Of a stretch of 64,000 nt of DNA, positions 1 to 9,216 are shown piece after piece (the first letter of the stretch is position 1; every line of letters starts with the position of its first letter). Below the pieces are notes generated by a model. That model did not search any database, was not told the DNA's origin, and saw only the letters and a program-made list of their open reading frames with translations. The stretch is from Nematopogon swammerdamellus. Lineage: Eukaryota; Arthropoda; Insecta; Lepidoptera; Adelidae. The stretch covers positions 23,111,596-23,175,595 of the forward strand of contig OX336343.1 of the NCBI GenBank assembly GCA_946902875.1, in the 5' to 3' direction. The position numbers and the translations under genes are program-made.

Positions 1-1165
1 TATAAGAAGCAATTAGTCGGCCTCTGGCGAATTCGTATTCTCGCTGGAAATCGGGGACTATACTGAAGCGCTCGAAAAGACATTTTTAATGTCAAAATCT
101 CTTCCCGTGCATGCCGAGCAGCCTCGACTGACTTCTCATCTAGCCCAGTATGGCCAGCTATACAAAGGGAAGAGTTTGCAACTGCCAACTTGCCTACAAG
201 TCAATCAGCGCCTTCTATGAATGAAATTTAGCACCCAAATGTCACGGCTTAGGCCTATAATATCTCACTAGGATACCAGTGGCGGCGCAACCAGTCGAGC
301 TACCAACAAAATGTATACAGCTGTATGGAGGGTACCTCACCAGGACCCCTACCGTGCTAATTTTACTCGCACGACGAGTTCGAGCTGCGCTCGACTCGAT
401 CGGTCGCACGAGGCAAATTATTTTGGTACCGGCGTGCAGGTGAGTACGTATGCGAGTGTCGACCAAGTGACGAATTCTCGATCGAGTGTCGATCTACCAG
501 TCTTGCCACTATTACAATTTTTTTACTAAATGTATTATGCTACCTAGAATGCAAAGCGCTCATTTTGCTAGGTATCAAACGGTCAATATGGTATGTATAC
601 TATTTTTCAGAATCTTTATGTTAATTAAAAGAGAAAAAGAGTATTGACTAAGTTGAAAAACGCGTATAAATTGAACACCCCGATATTTAGGAGTAGCTAT
701 TTAGTATTAGTAAAAATTACATCGTGGCAACACACACGATGTTGGTTGTCGGTCGGTCAGCCAGCTGTGTGAGTGATGACGACATTCATTTTGAATCTCT
801 TCCCCTCAACCCTCCGCCCTTCCTCCAGCCATATTACCTAGCCACAAAAATACCCCGATAACGGTACTAACGAGGTGAGACCGCGGTGAAGTGCGGGGGA
901 AGCGCATTTATTCGAGGCGAGGTGCCTAGCATATAATGCCTATATAGATATTCCGACGGGTAATACATTGCTGTAGATACCTAACTATCTAAAAATAAAT
1001 AACTCCTGTATGTACCTACCTATTATTACCATATTTGGTTATACATTATAGCTCCACTACCGGTCACCTATAAATTAGTTACATAGGTAGGTACATACTT
1101 AGGTAGGTACTGACAAATTGATATGAGACGTGTACTTAAGACTTTATTACGCACTAACTACGGTA
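1..1165. other. No gene; AT-rich with a TCGA-rich patch
   Basis: I see no credible gene here. Positions about 55-105 match a segment at about 21264-21305 in the 6-kb element, so this is part of a dispersed repeat. Positions 300-520 are rich in tcga and cgag words. Around 1000-1110 there are repeated ggtaggtac/tacctacc words, a common lepidopteran low-complexity theme. Confidence 0.5.
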
Positions 1166-1470
1166 CCGTGCGTGTGGGCCGGTCGGTATTAATAAGAATA
1201 GCCCCACTGCATCTCTCCCCGTGCATGTCATAAAAGGCGGCTAAGGGATAAGGACGCGATGCCGTGCTAAAGGGCGACAGGCTAGCCACCTGTCACATTG
1301 TCACGGTCCTTCCACCGAGTCATGCAGGAGGTGGGTCTTCATGCCTTACTTGCTGCTTGATGTAGTTAGGTATTTGTAGCACAACACCGATTACTCTGCT
1401 TACCCCGATTGTCGGGATGATTGTCGGGATATAGCGTGTGATATGTATGATGTGATGTATGTATGTATGT
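1166..1470 (+). repeat. LR repeat: leader L plus hairpin body
   Basis: The copy starts with leader L (tagccccactgcatctctcc, then a gcggctaagggata block). It continues into a body shared with eight other copies: ctaaagggcgacaggctagc, a cttccaccgagtcatgcag block, cttgctgcttgat, and cagcacaacaccgatt-like sequence. It ends in repeated tatg. The hairpin's left arm is missing here ('gtagttaggtatttgtagcacaacaccg'), so this copy has an internal deletion. The TATG-type end suggests a retroposon mobilised by a LINE with the same tail; that is inference. Confidence 0.75.
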
Positions 1471-2029
1471 ACCTAGGTACAGACTTTATTCTTATTTTAT
1501 TTTAGTGATAGGTACATAAGTACCTACTTGTATTTTTTATCTATATTATTTGAGTAAATACTTAAATAAAATAAAGGAATGAACAACTTATAAATAAAAT
1601 AATACATATTTAAATACCTTTCCACTAAATTCAATGAAAGGAATCGTTAATTTAACATATAACCAACTTTGAGATTTTCTAAACTATCGCAAAAGTTGAT
1701 CAAGATCAATCGAGTGTTTGGGTGAGCGTATACGTCAAAATGACTCGAAGTTCGAGCTCACATTTCGTACGACGGTACCAATAACTGTCAAAATGTGGTA
1801 GATCGACGTTCGAGTTCGAGTAGACCACGTGACCGTTTCGTGCGCTCACTCACTTGTACATTTGACAGTTACGACGGTACCAATTATGCTTACTCGTTCA
1901 TTTTGCTCGAACTCGTCGATCGAGTAAAATTACCACGGTCGGGCTGCTGGTGTCCGCTTGGTTGCGCAACCAATTTGGTGGCGGCAACCGAATCACCCGC
2001 TGTTGGTGCAACCACTAATAACAACAAGC
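1471..2029. other. No gene; inverted ggtacc-containing motif
   Basis: No gene seen. Positions 1765-1800 and 1855-1890 carry an imperfect inverted pair built on acgacggtaccaat and aactgtcaaaatgt. The rest is AT-rich, then rich in tcga words. This may be part of an unrecognised repeat. Confidence 0.4.
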
Positions 2030-2201
2030 CGTCGGTCGAGACGGCTATGTAAATAGTTTGTGTTTTCCGTCCAGTTCAGTGTAGCCGGCACTACCGAAGG
2101 GAAGCACTGACATGGAACCAAGTTCACACGGTGTTATGGGCTGACATCACGGATGTTGTAGGTGATGTAGCCAACCGTGTCAGTTTAAAAAAAAAAAAAA
2201 T
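2030..2201 (+). repeat. S1 SINE, 5'-truncated (core end plus tail 1)
   Basis: The copy begins inside the core at gtcggtcgagacggctatg, runs through the tail (gggctgacatcacggatgtt, gtgatgtagccaaccgtgtc) and ends in a 15-A run at about 2187-2201. With 2450-2782, which lies in the opposite direction, it forms an inverted SINE pair about 250 bp apart. Confidence 0.85.
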
Positions 2202-2449
2202 TGTTGAAGCAACCAAATTAAATAGTGTAAACATAAAAGTGAACCATTCAATGTCAATGTTCAATCACGGGCAACCACGTTCAACCGCATTGAAAGGATT
2301 GAGCTTGCTCGATATTTTCACTTTTGCCGTTCATCGTACAACGCGATTTGAATGAGAGTTGAACGTGTAAACACAAGAATTGAACGATTCACTCGATGTT
2401 CAATCTTGATCGCTGCGGTGAGAGAGACGTGTTGATATTGTGTACTATC

Positions 2450-2782
2450 TTTTTTTTTTTATGGAAACTGACACGGTTGGCTACATCACCTACAACATCC
2501 GTGATGTCAGCCCATAACACCGGGTGACCTTGGTGCCACGTCAGTGCTTCCCTTCGGTCGTGCCGGCTACACTGAACTGGACGGAAAACACAAACTATTT
2601 ACATAGCCGTTTCGACTGACGTTTCATTCAGTGCGTGGGTACCAACCCGGGCGGGATAAACCCTACCACCTAGTAATAATAAGAAGGGAGTCATATCCCT
2701 TAGTCGCCTTTTACGACATACACGGGGTGCTATACACATGCAGTGGGGCTATTCTTTTAAAGTACCGACCCCACACGGTACA
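2450..2782 (-). repeat. S1 SINE, leader L + core + tail 1
   Basis: Read on the minus strand it runs leader L (…2782), core, tail 1 and an A-rich end (T-run at 2450-2460). Module HH is absent; the leader joins the core directly at cccttcttattattacta. A short extra segment interrupts the leader near 2733-2741. Confidence 0.85.
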
Positions 2783-3308
2783 CCTATCTGCTTCGAAGAC
2801 ATCTTCTTGCGCAATGTGTATTGAATATTTCACTTATAGTTCACTTCAAAGATACGTGCAACAGCAATAGCTTTCACTTCTGCTCCTTTCAACGGCATTG
2901 AATCAATTTTGTTGAACCGTGTAATATCGCCAGGCAGCCAACCAAACAAACGACCATCACTACACTGCACATCATAATAACAGCATTAGTCCACCTCCAA
3001 GCCGGACTGGCACCTCCTCGGGGGTGAAATTGGCTGCGCCTGAGGTTGCGACCTCGGACAGAGCCACCCAGTTCGGTAGCAATAAAAAAAAAACAGCGCC
3101 ACTAGTTAGAATACATAATGCAGGACCAAGTACTTCATTATGATGTGGTGGTGGTTGAGTAGAGGGGAAAGAAAGCCGCGAAAATTGTGAAAAATGACCT
3201 CTTGTTACGCGACCGACACAATCGATAGAGCCTGATAACATCGCCGCACGAGCCTGCGGTGAATTCGGGCCGCACCTGCGATGCGATGTATTTTTTAGAT
3301 AGATAGAT
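2783..3308. other. No gene; sequence repeated around the S1 pair
   Basis: Positions 2202-2449 and 2820-2930 both contain words of the type ttgaacc, cattgaa and gttcaa. The S1 copy at 2450-2782 may have inserted into one older repeat. A cagccaacc… block near 2936 is not assigned. I see no gene. Confidence 0.3.
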
Positions 3309-3693
3309 TTTTTTTTATTGAAGCTGACACGGTTGGCTACATCACCTACAACGTCCGTGATGTCAGCCCATAACACCGGGTGAACTAGGTGCCATGTCAG
3401 TGCTTCCCCCTTCGATCGTGCCGGCTACACTGAACTGGTCGGAAAACACAAACTATTTACATAGCCGTTTCGATCGACGTTTCATTCAGTGCGGTGGTAC
3501 CAACCCGGGCGGGTCAAACCCTACCACCAAGTAAGATTAGGAGGGAAGGGACCTACAGTTTTACGAGGAATCCGAACCTCGGTCAGCCTCCAACGGTCAG
3601 CGGTCACCCATCCAAGTACTGACCGCACCCAGCGTTGCTTAACATTCAATAGCGACAGTTGACTGTCTGCGCCACTGAGCTATCGAGGCTGAC
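3309..3693 (-). repeat. S1 SINE, hybrid head HH + core + tail 1
   Basis: On the minus strand it starts with HH (gtcagcctcgatagctcagt), then the 5S-like block (ttaagcaacgctgggtgcgg, tacttggatgggtgaccg), core and tail 1, ending at the T-run 3309-3319. The leader is absent. Length is about 385 bp, typical for the HH-headed form here. Confidence 0.9.
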
Positions 3694-4080
3694 TGACAAA
3701 TGATAGATAGAAATACTTTATTGCTCCAAAAAACCATTTTACATAAACAAACAATAAGTAATTTACATGAGGGGCAAAGGCGATCCCTTACAGGGATTTC
3801 TCCCAGTCAACCTTTGGATGTTTGAGAGTCGTATGTTGTGAGATATAAGTAGGTAGTAGCAAAAGACTTGAGTGTGGGAATGTAAAATATAATATAAGGA
3901 AAATAACTATAATAAACTATAATATACACTACATACAAGTACGTACTAGTTAAATAAACGTATAAATTACTATTTATAAATTAAATTAAATACATATGAA
4001 TTACAGTTTTATAGGACGGTTAAGTTAAAACAATATTTAGTAGTTACTATACCCGACTATTTATAATAATACGTTATTTT
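3694..4080. repeat. P repeat end plus AT-rich sequence
   Basis: Positions about 3703-3850 carry atactttattgctccaaaaa, ggggcaaaggcgatccctta and agtcaaccttt. Related segments lie near 16150, 39340-39600, 44440 and 63700. This looks like the reversed 3' end of a LINE ending in the trimming motif tttattg. The remainder to 4080 is AT-rich with no gene. Confidence 0.5.
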
Positions 4081-4419
4081 GTACCGTGTGGGGCCGGTAC
4101 TTTAAAAGAATAGCCCCACTGCATCTCTCCCCGTGTATGTCGTAAAAGGCGACTAAGGGATATGACTCCCTTCTTATATTACTAGGTGGTAGGGTTTAAC
4201 CCGCCCGGGTTGATACCACCGCACTGAATGAAAGGTCGGTCGAAACGGCTATGTAAATAGTTTGTGTTTTCCGTCCAGTTCAGTGTAGCCGGCACGACCG
4301 AAGGGAAGCAAGCACTGACGTGGCACCAGTTCACCCGGTGTTATGGGCTGACATCACGGATGTTGTAGGTGATGTAGCCAACGGTGTCAGTTTCCATAAA
4401 AAAAAAAATAAAAAAAAAT
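4081..4419 (+). repeat. S1 SINE, leader L + core + tail 1
   Basis: It starts at gtaccgtgtggggccggtac, lacks HH, and ends in an interrupted A-run (4398-4418). The word taggacggttaag occurs at 4012-4024 and directly after the A-run at 4420-4432. If that is the target duplication, the inserted unit carries about 55 bp of extra 5' sequence. Confidence 0.88.
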
Positions 4420-4436
4420 TAGGACGGTTAAGGTTG

Positions 4437-4819
4437 TCAGCCTCGATAGCTCAGTGGTGCAGACAGTCGACTGTTGCTATTGAATGTTAAGCAACGCTGG
4501 GCCGGTCAGTACTTGGATGGGTGACCGCTCGACCGTTGCAGGCTGACCGCGGTTCGGATGCCACGTAAAACTGTAGGTTCCTTCCCTTCTTACCTTACCA
4601 GGTGGTAGGGTTTATCCCGCCCGGGTTGGTACCACCGCACTGAACGAAACGTCGTCGGTCGAAAAGGCTATGTAAATAGTTCGTGTTTTCCGTCCAGTTC
4701 AGTGTGTAGCCGACATGAAATGGAGGGAAGCACTGACATGGCACCTAGTTCACCCGGTGTTATGTGTCACGGATGTTGTAGGCGATGTAGTTAACCGTGT
4801 CAGTTTCCATAAAAAAAAA
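4437..4819 (+). repeat. S1 SINE, HH + core + tail 1
   Basis: This copy follows the previous S1 directly in the same direction. It contains box A-like tagctcagtgg, 5S-like gttaagcaacgctgggccgg and tacttggatgggtgaccg, then core and tail 1 with a short deletion (ttatgtgtcacggatg). It ends in an A-run at 4811-4819. Confidence 0.9.
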
Positions 4820-5195
4820 TCTGTTGAGTGCGAGTTTTACTCGCGCACGGAGGATTCAGTATCTATCCGCTATCAATAATATCCGCCTATCTTTTGTGTT
4901 TCAGCAATGCAATGTATTAAAGCCTGTGGCGCCATCTATTATTCAGTAGCGTGACTAATAAATTTTTTCGCACGTTTGTTGTATGGGAGCCCCCTTAATT
5001 TTTGACATTTTCTTTTTTATTATTATTTGTTGTTATATCCGCCATAGTAGACATATTCCGTGAAAATTTCAACGGGCTACCTATTACTGTTCAAGAGATA
5101 CAGCCCTCGGGCAGAACGGACGGACGGACAGACAGCGTATGCTTAGTAATAGGCTTCCGTACGGGATACGGAAACCTAAAAACTACTCAACTGTA
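4820..5195 (+). repeat. F repeat, nearly complete
   Basis: The 5' end is tgagtgcgagttttactcgc, a degenerate form of the family's gtgcgagtcggactcgc hairpin. The middle has ttgttgttatatccgccata and gtgaaaatttcaacgggcta. The 3' part has cggacggacggacagacag followed by the hairpin-forming ttccgtacgggatacggaa and aacctaaaa. It is a non-coding, microsatellite-bearing interspersed repeat of lepidopteran type. The mechanism is unknown to me. Confidence 0.75.
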
Positions 5196-5829
5196 ATATT
5201 ATTTTAAAATTAGAGCTGTAGCTTCATTAGTTTTGTCCAGCAATAGTCGAGGCCAGTAGCCGCGTTGTATTGTTTGAAAAATTACTGTTACCGTCCATTA
5301 TGCATAGAAGGAATTTTTCCTTCATTTTGCAACCATTTTCCACTTCCTTCGGCGCGAGGCGGTGGGTTGGGTCTACGGGGCGAGCAGCGCTCAATAGAAT
5401 TAAGTCGTTAACTATTTTCTTCGACCGATTGCGATTGTTTCAAAATTAATGTTGCACGTAGAATTTTAGTACGTAATTTAAAGCTTATTTTAATTACAAG
5501 CTGTGCCCGCGGCTCCGCCCGCTCTCATATTTCACTTCACTGTTAACCTCATAAGCTATTTAGCGTGATAGTAAGTAGCCTATAGTTGATGGGAAGAATC
5601 AAGCTATCCGTAGAATTTTTTTTTATTAAAATCGGTTCAGTGGTTCTCGAGTTATAAGCGGACAGACAGACACTCAGACAGACAGAAAGCAGACGTTGGA
5701 TTTTATTATAGGTAAGGATAAGGAAGGATGTACGATTTGACTGGGATTTCATAAACGTTTTGGTGTATGTAGCATAGTTCTACTCCCTTTCGCTTGCACA
5801 TATTACTCTTTTTTGTCTGGTTTATTGTT
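5196..5829. repeat. No gene; K repeat at about 5497-5720
   Basis: Positions 5497-5720 hold gctgtgcccgcggctccgcc, gtagcctatagttgatggga, aaaatcggttcagtggttct and a gacagacag stretch. This is the frequent 'cgcggc… cggttcagtggtt… gacagacag' repeat of Lepidoptera. I see nothing recognisable in the rest. Confidence 0.5.
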
Positions 5830-6350
5830 TATAGAAACTGACACGTTGGCTCCATCACCTACAACATCCGTGATGTCAGTCCATAACACCGGATGAACTA
5901 GGTGCCATGTCAGTGCTTCCGTTCATTTCATGTCGGCTAAACTGTACTTGACGGAAAACACGATAACTATTTACATAGCCGTTTCGACCGACATTTCATT
6001 CAGTGCGGTGGTACCAACCGGTGGCTGCACCGAGGGACCAATGGTGCAGTCGACAGAGCCAAAAACACCTCTCCTCGCGAAACCACGCTCAGAGAAGGAT
6101 GAACCCAACCACCTAGTAAGGTTTCTTTTTTATGAAAACTGACACGGTTGGCTACATAACCTACAACACCCGTGATGTCAGCCCATAACACCAAGGGAAG
6201 GTAATAAGGGAAGGGACCTACAGTTTTACGTGAAATCCGAACCACGGTCAGCCACCAACGGTCGAACGATCACCCATCCAATTACTGACCGCGCCCAGGG
6301 TTGCTTAATAAATAACAGTCGACCGACCGCACCACTGAGCTACCGAGGCT
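5830..6350 (-). repeat. S1/S3 mosaic SINE, rearranged
   Basis: Reading on +, in order: tail 1 (5833-6018); a tail-3 piece (about 6019-6098, gtggctgcaccgagggacca); a core scrap (ccacctagtaagg); a second tail 1 starting at a T-run (6122-6196); a short core; and a complete HH (6236-6352). The arrangement suggests one SINE inserted into another plus template switching or recombination. Confidence 0.65.
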
Positions 6351-6442
6351 TAACGCGTTCCCTGTACGCTGAACCACATATGGCTGAGTAAACGTGCGCT
6401 TGAACAGCACTGGTACGTTCATGAGACATACTCAGTCAGTTT

Positions 6443-6821
6443 GTCAGCCTCGATAGCTCAGTGGTGCAGACAGTCAACTGTCGCTATTGAATGTTAAGCA
6501 ACGCTGGGTGCGGTCAGTACTTGGATGGGTGACCGCTGACCGTTGGAGGCTGACCGAGGTTCGGATTCCTCGTAAAACTGTAAGTCCCTTCCCTCCTAAT
6601 CTTACTTGGTGGTAGGGTTTAACCCGCCCGGGTTGATACCACCGCACTGAATGAAACTTCGGTCAAAACGGCTGTGTAAATAGTTTGTGTTTTCCGACCA
6701 GTTCAGTGTAGCCAAAGGAAGAAGCACTGACATGGCACCTAGTTCACCCGGTGTTATGGGCTGACATCACGGATGTTGTAGGTGATGTAGCCAACCGTGT
6801 TAGTTTCCATAAAAAAAAAAA
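6443..6821 (+). repeat. S1 SINE, HH + core + tail 1 (good reference copy)
   Basis: All head motifs are easy to place: tRNA-like box A tagctcagtgg at 6454-6464; 5S-like box A gttaagcaac at 6493-6502; 5S-like box C tacttggatgggtgaccg at 6518-6535; and a box-B-like ggttcggattcc at 6558-6569. Core and tail 1 follow, ending in an A-run at 6811-6821. The element is non-coding. The 5S internal promoter elements and tRNA box A are known Pol III signals; that this copy is transcribed is not shown. Confidence 0.92.
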
Positions 6822-6899
6822 TACTCCTATATGGCTCAGGAGATCCATACAACTTCTATAGGGAATAACTTCACTGAGCATGCTGGGCCTGTACTGTAT

Positions 6900-7100
6900 T
6901 TTTTTTTATGTAAACCGACATGGGTGGCTGTGCCGGGAGACCAATGGCGCATTCAACAGAACCAAAAGAACCTCTCCTCGCGAAACCACGCTCAGTTAGG
7001 TGCCATGCCAGTAGATTTTCGGACTGTTGCTAGGCTGTCTAGCCTGTTAATAGGACGTTTGAAGACACCCAGGTTAAAGGATTCGGGTAAAGTGCGGGAA
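6900..7100 (-). repeat. S3 tail / LINE 3' end, 5'-truncated
   Basis: From the T-run at about 6898 it carries cgacatgggtggctgtgccg, gaccaatggcgc, cctctcctcgcgaaaccacg and ttaggtgccatgccag. It then enters sequence that in the 35.2-kb copy encodes the C-terminal part of a LINE protein. It stops matching near 7100. It is therefore a short, 5'-truncated LINE insert whose 3' end equals SINE tail 3. Confidence 0.7.
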
Positions 7101-7587
7101 AGGAGAAGCGATACCAAAATATGTAAACAAAGTCAACGATACAGAGAGAATGAAACATTACGTGAAATGCACAAGATGGAATGAGATAGATACAGATTGT
7201 CAACTCCACGGTCGTGTTTTAGGGTGAATGAACTTTCGTATCGCTTCTCCTTGGCCGCACTTTAGTTACTGTTTTTACATGGGACGTGCTGGGACGATCA
7301 TAAGGTATAGAAAAACGCTGGCACGTACGAACAAATATTTGAAAAAAAAAATACAGTATTTTGCAAAAAGTATGTTGGTCTTGCCGGGCCATTTTGCTTT
7401 TTTGTATGGGACAGGGAACGTGTTAACGCAAGCGGAGCCCGTAGTTAGTACACGTAGGCAACACTCAAAGCAGGAAGGCGGGCGAGCAGGGGTCGCGAAA
7501 ATCGTCGATTATTATGTCAAAGTCAGCACGAGAGGCCTTTCCTGCTCTGCCGCCAACACGCGAGCACCAAATTGTTTTAACACGCAC
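7101..7587. other. No gene recognised
   Basis: Short open frames occur but match nothing I know. Positions 7080-7110 and 7215-7265 carry opposite-direction copies of a gtgcggg/ggagaagcgatac motif, so a weak inverted duplication is present. Confidence 0.3.
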
Positions 7588-7672
7588 CCCCTCCCCCCAC
7601 CCCGCCCTGCACCCCCTCCCCCCACCCCGCCCCGCACCCCCTCCCCCCACCCCGCCCCGCACCGCCCCTACG
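7588..7672. repeat. C-rich minisatellite, about 26-bp unit × 3
   Basis: Three near-identical units of the form ccccctccccccaccccgcc plus a few bases lie in tandem. The complementary strand has many runs of four or more G with short spacers, so G-quadruplexes are possible. It creates proline-rich and glycine-rich frames on the two strands that I regard as spurious. Confidence 0.85.
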
Positions 7673-7825
7673 AGCCGACACCTAACCGTTAATTTCATTA
7701 GAATCTGCATTTTTATTGGATTTCGTTGCGCCGACACGCACTAACGAGTCGATTTTCATTTGCGGCTGAAAATTATAATCTGGGATAAACTTATAAAGGG
7801 CTATTTTTTTTATAAAAAAAAAAAA

Positions 7826-7880
7826 AAGTTAAGTGCGAGTCGAACTCGCGCGGAGAGGGTTCCGCACCATTCCGTTGTCC
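7826..7880 (+). repeat. F repeat, 5' end fragment
   Basis: The fragment has agtgcgagtcgaactcgcgc followed by agagggttccgcacc, the F family's 5' hairpin and first bases. The rest of the element is missing. Confidence 0.6.
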
Positions 7881-7922
7881 GTGAGAACTTTAAGACTTAG
7901 GATTTCCTGTAAACTGGACGTA

Positions 7923-8401
7923 TTTTTTTTTTTTTTTTTTTATGGAACCTGACACGGTTGGCTACATCACCTACAACATCCGTGATGTCAGACACAGGGT
8001 GAACTAGGTGCCATGTCAGTGCTTCCCTTCATTTCATGTCGGCTACACTAAACTGGACGGAAAACACGAACTATTTACATAGCCGTTTCGACCGACGTTT
8101 CGTTCAGTGCGGTGGTACCAACCCGGCCGGGATAAACCCTACCACCTAGTAAGGTAAGAAGGGAAGGGACCTACAGTTTAACGTGGAATCCGAACCACGG
8201 TCAGCCTCCAACGGTCGAGCGGTCACCCATATACAATCACTGACCGCGCTCAGCGTTGCTTAATAACAGTTGACTAACCAACCGCGCCACTGAGCTACCG
8301 AGGCTGACGAATTTTCTTATCCCTTAGTCGACTTTTACGACATGCGACGGGGAGAGATGCAGTGGGGCTATTCTTTTTAAGTACCGACCCCACACGGTAC
8401 G
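7923..8401 (-). repeat. S1 SINE, full tripartite form L + HH + core + tail 1
   Basis: On the minus strand the order is leader L (ends at 8401), linker gataagaaaattcgtcagcc, HH, core, tail 1 and a T-run (7923-7941 on +). It is one of two complete copies; the other is 48655-49133. They share subfamily changes such as ggaac(c/t)tgacacgg, gttgactaaccaaccgcgcc and gcgctcagcgttgctt. Against that copy, this one lacks about 9 bp near 7990. Confidence 0.92.
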
Positions 8402-8531
8402 AACGTTTCGTCCCCCAGAGTGTGGGACGAAATGTCGACAAACAAAAGTGAGTCGCTTTAATTATAAGTACCGCATAACCGATATTTTTTCCGTAATTTA
8501 GAGAGGCACTATATTCCCATTATTAGGCATG
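8402..8531. other. Spacer between two head-to-head S1 leaders
   Basis: This 130-bp spacer separates the leader of the minus-strand copy (ends 8401) from the leader of a plus-strand copy (starts 8532). Together they make an inverted repeat with arms of roughly 170 bp. Confidence 0.6.
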
Positions 8532-8712
8532 GTACCGTGTGGGGCCGGTACTTTAAAAGAATAGCCCCACTGCATCTCTCCCCGTCGCATGCCTTAAAAG
8601 TCGACTAAGGGATAAGGAAATTCGTCAGCCTCGATAGCTCAGTGGTGCGGTCAGTCGACTGTTGTTAAGCAACGCTGAGCGCGGTCAGTGCTGGGATGGG
8701 TGACCGCTCGAC
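8532..8712 (+). repeat. S1 SINE, 5' modules only (L + HH), 3'-truncated
   Basis: Leader L and HH are present up to gggatgggtgaccgctcgac. The sequence then changes abruptly to LINE coding DNA at 8713. A SINE copied from its 3' end normally loses its 5' side, so loss of the 3' side points to a later deletion or recombination. Confidence 0.8.
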
Positions 8713-8817
8713 ACTTTTAACTCTTCTCTGCTTCCTTACTGACGAAGTTACCATCATGCGGCACAGCGATATCGACGAGCGTTGCGCGCTTCGCCTCCCG
8801 GTCCACTATCACAATAT
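8713..8817 (-). pseudogene. LINE fragment: restriction-like endonuclease region
   Basis: The minus strand reads PDIVIVDREAKR then ATLVDIAVPHDGNFVSKEAE. This matches the PD…D signature of the restriction-like endonuclease at the C-terminus of R2/R4-type LINEs, as I recall it. That enzyme nicks target DNA to prime reverse transcription. The piece is separated from the upstream part of the same protein (9217-9513) by the S1 SINE at 8830-9216. It is a dead fragment. Confidence 0.65.
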
Positions 8818-8829
8818 ATATATATATAT

Positions 8830-9216
8830 ATTTTTTTTTATGGAAACTGACACGGTTGGCTACATCACCTACAACGTCCGTGATGTCAGCCCATAACACC
8901 GGATGAACTAGGTGCCATGTCAGTGCTTTCCCCATTTGATCGTGCCGGCTACACTGAACTGGTCGGAAAACACAAACTATTTGCATAGCCGTTTAGACCG
9001 ACGTTTCATTCAGTGCGGTGGTACCAACCCGGGCGGGTTAAACCCTACCACCAAGTAAAATTAGGAGGGAAGGGACCTACAGTTTTACGAGGAATCCGAA
9101 CCTCGGTCAGCCTTCAACGGTCAGCGATCACCCATCCAAGTACTGACCGCACCCAGCGTTGCTTAACATTCAATAGCGACAGTTGACTGTCTGCACCACT
9201 GAGCTAACGAGGCCGA
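8830..9216 (-). repeat. S1 SINE, HH + core + tail 1, inside a LINE
   Basis: A complete HH-headed copy lies between two parts of a LINE reading frame. Candidate target duplication is aatat (end of cacaatat at 8811-8818, and acaaatat at 9217-9223). An (at) run of about 20 bp follows the left copy. Confidence 0.88.

Noticed and set aside
2131..3376. Short ORFs with the repeated peptide MLWADITDVVGDVANRVSF (also near 6.0, 8.7, 29.0, 42.5, 56.2 and 61.6 kb)
   Set aside because: They are translations of SINE tail 1 running into its A-run. The same DNA gives the same peptide in every copy, and starts and stops lie in the repeat.
6490..6540. 5S rRNA gene
   Set aside because: Only the 3' half of 5S (box A to box C) is present, always inside the same SINE head with tRNA-like sequence before it. 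No complete 5S gene or array is seen.
7228..7744. Proline-rich and glycine-rich ORFs over the C-rich minisatellite
   Set aside because: Both strands are open only because of the GC-rich repeat; there is no domain, no start context and no homology that I recognise.
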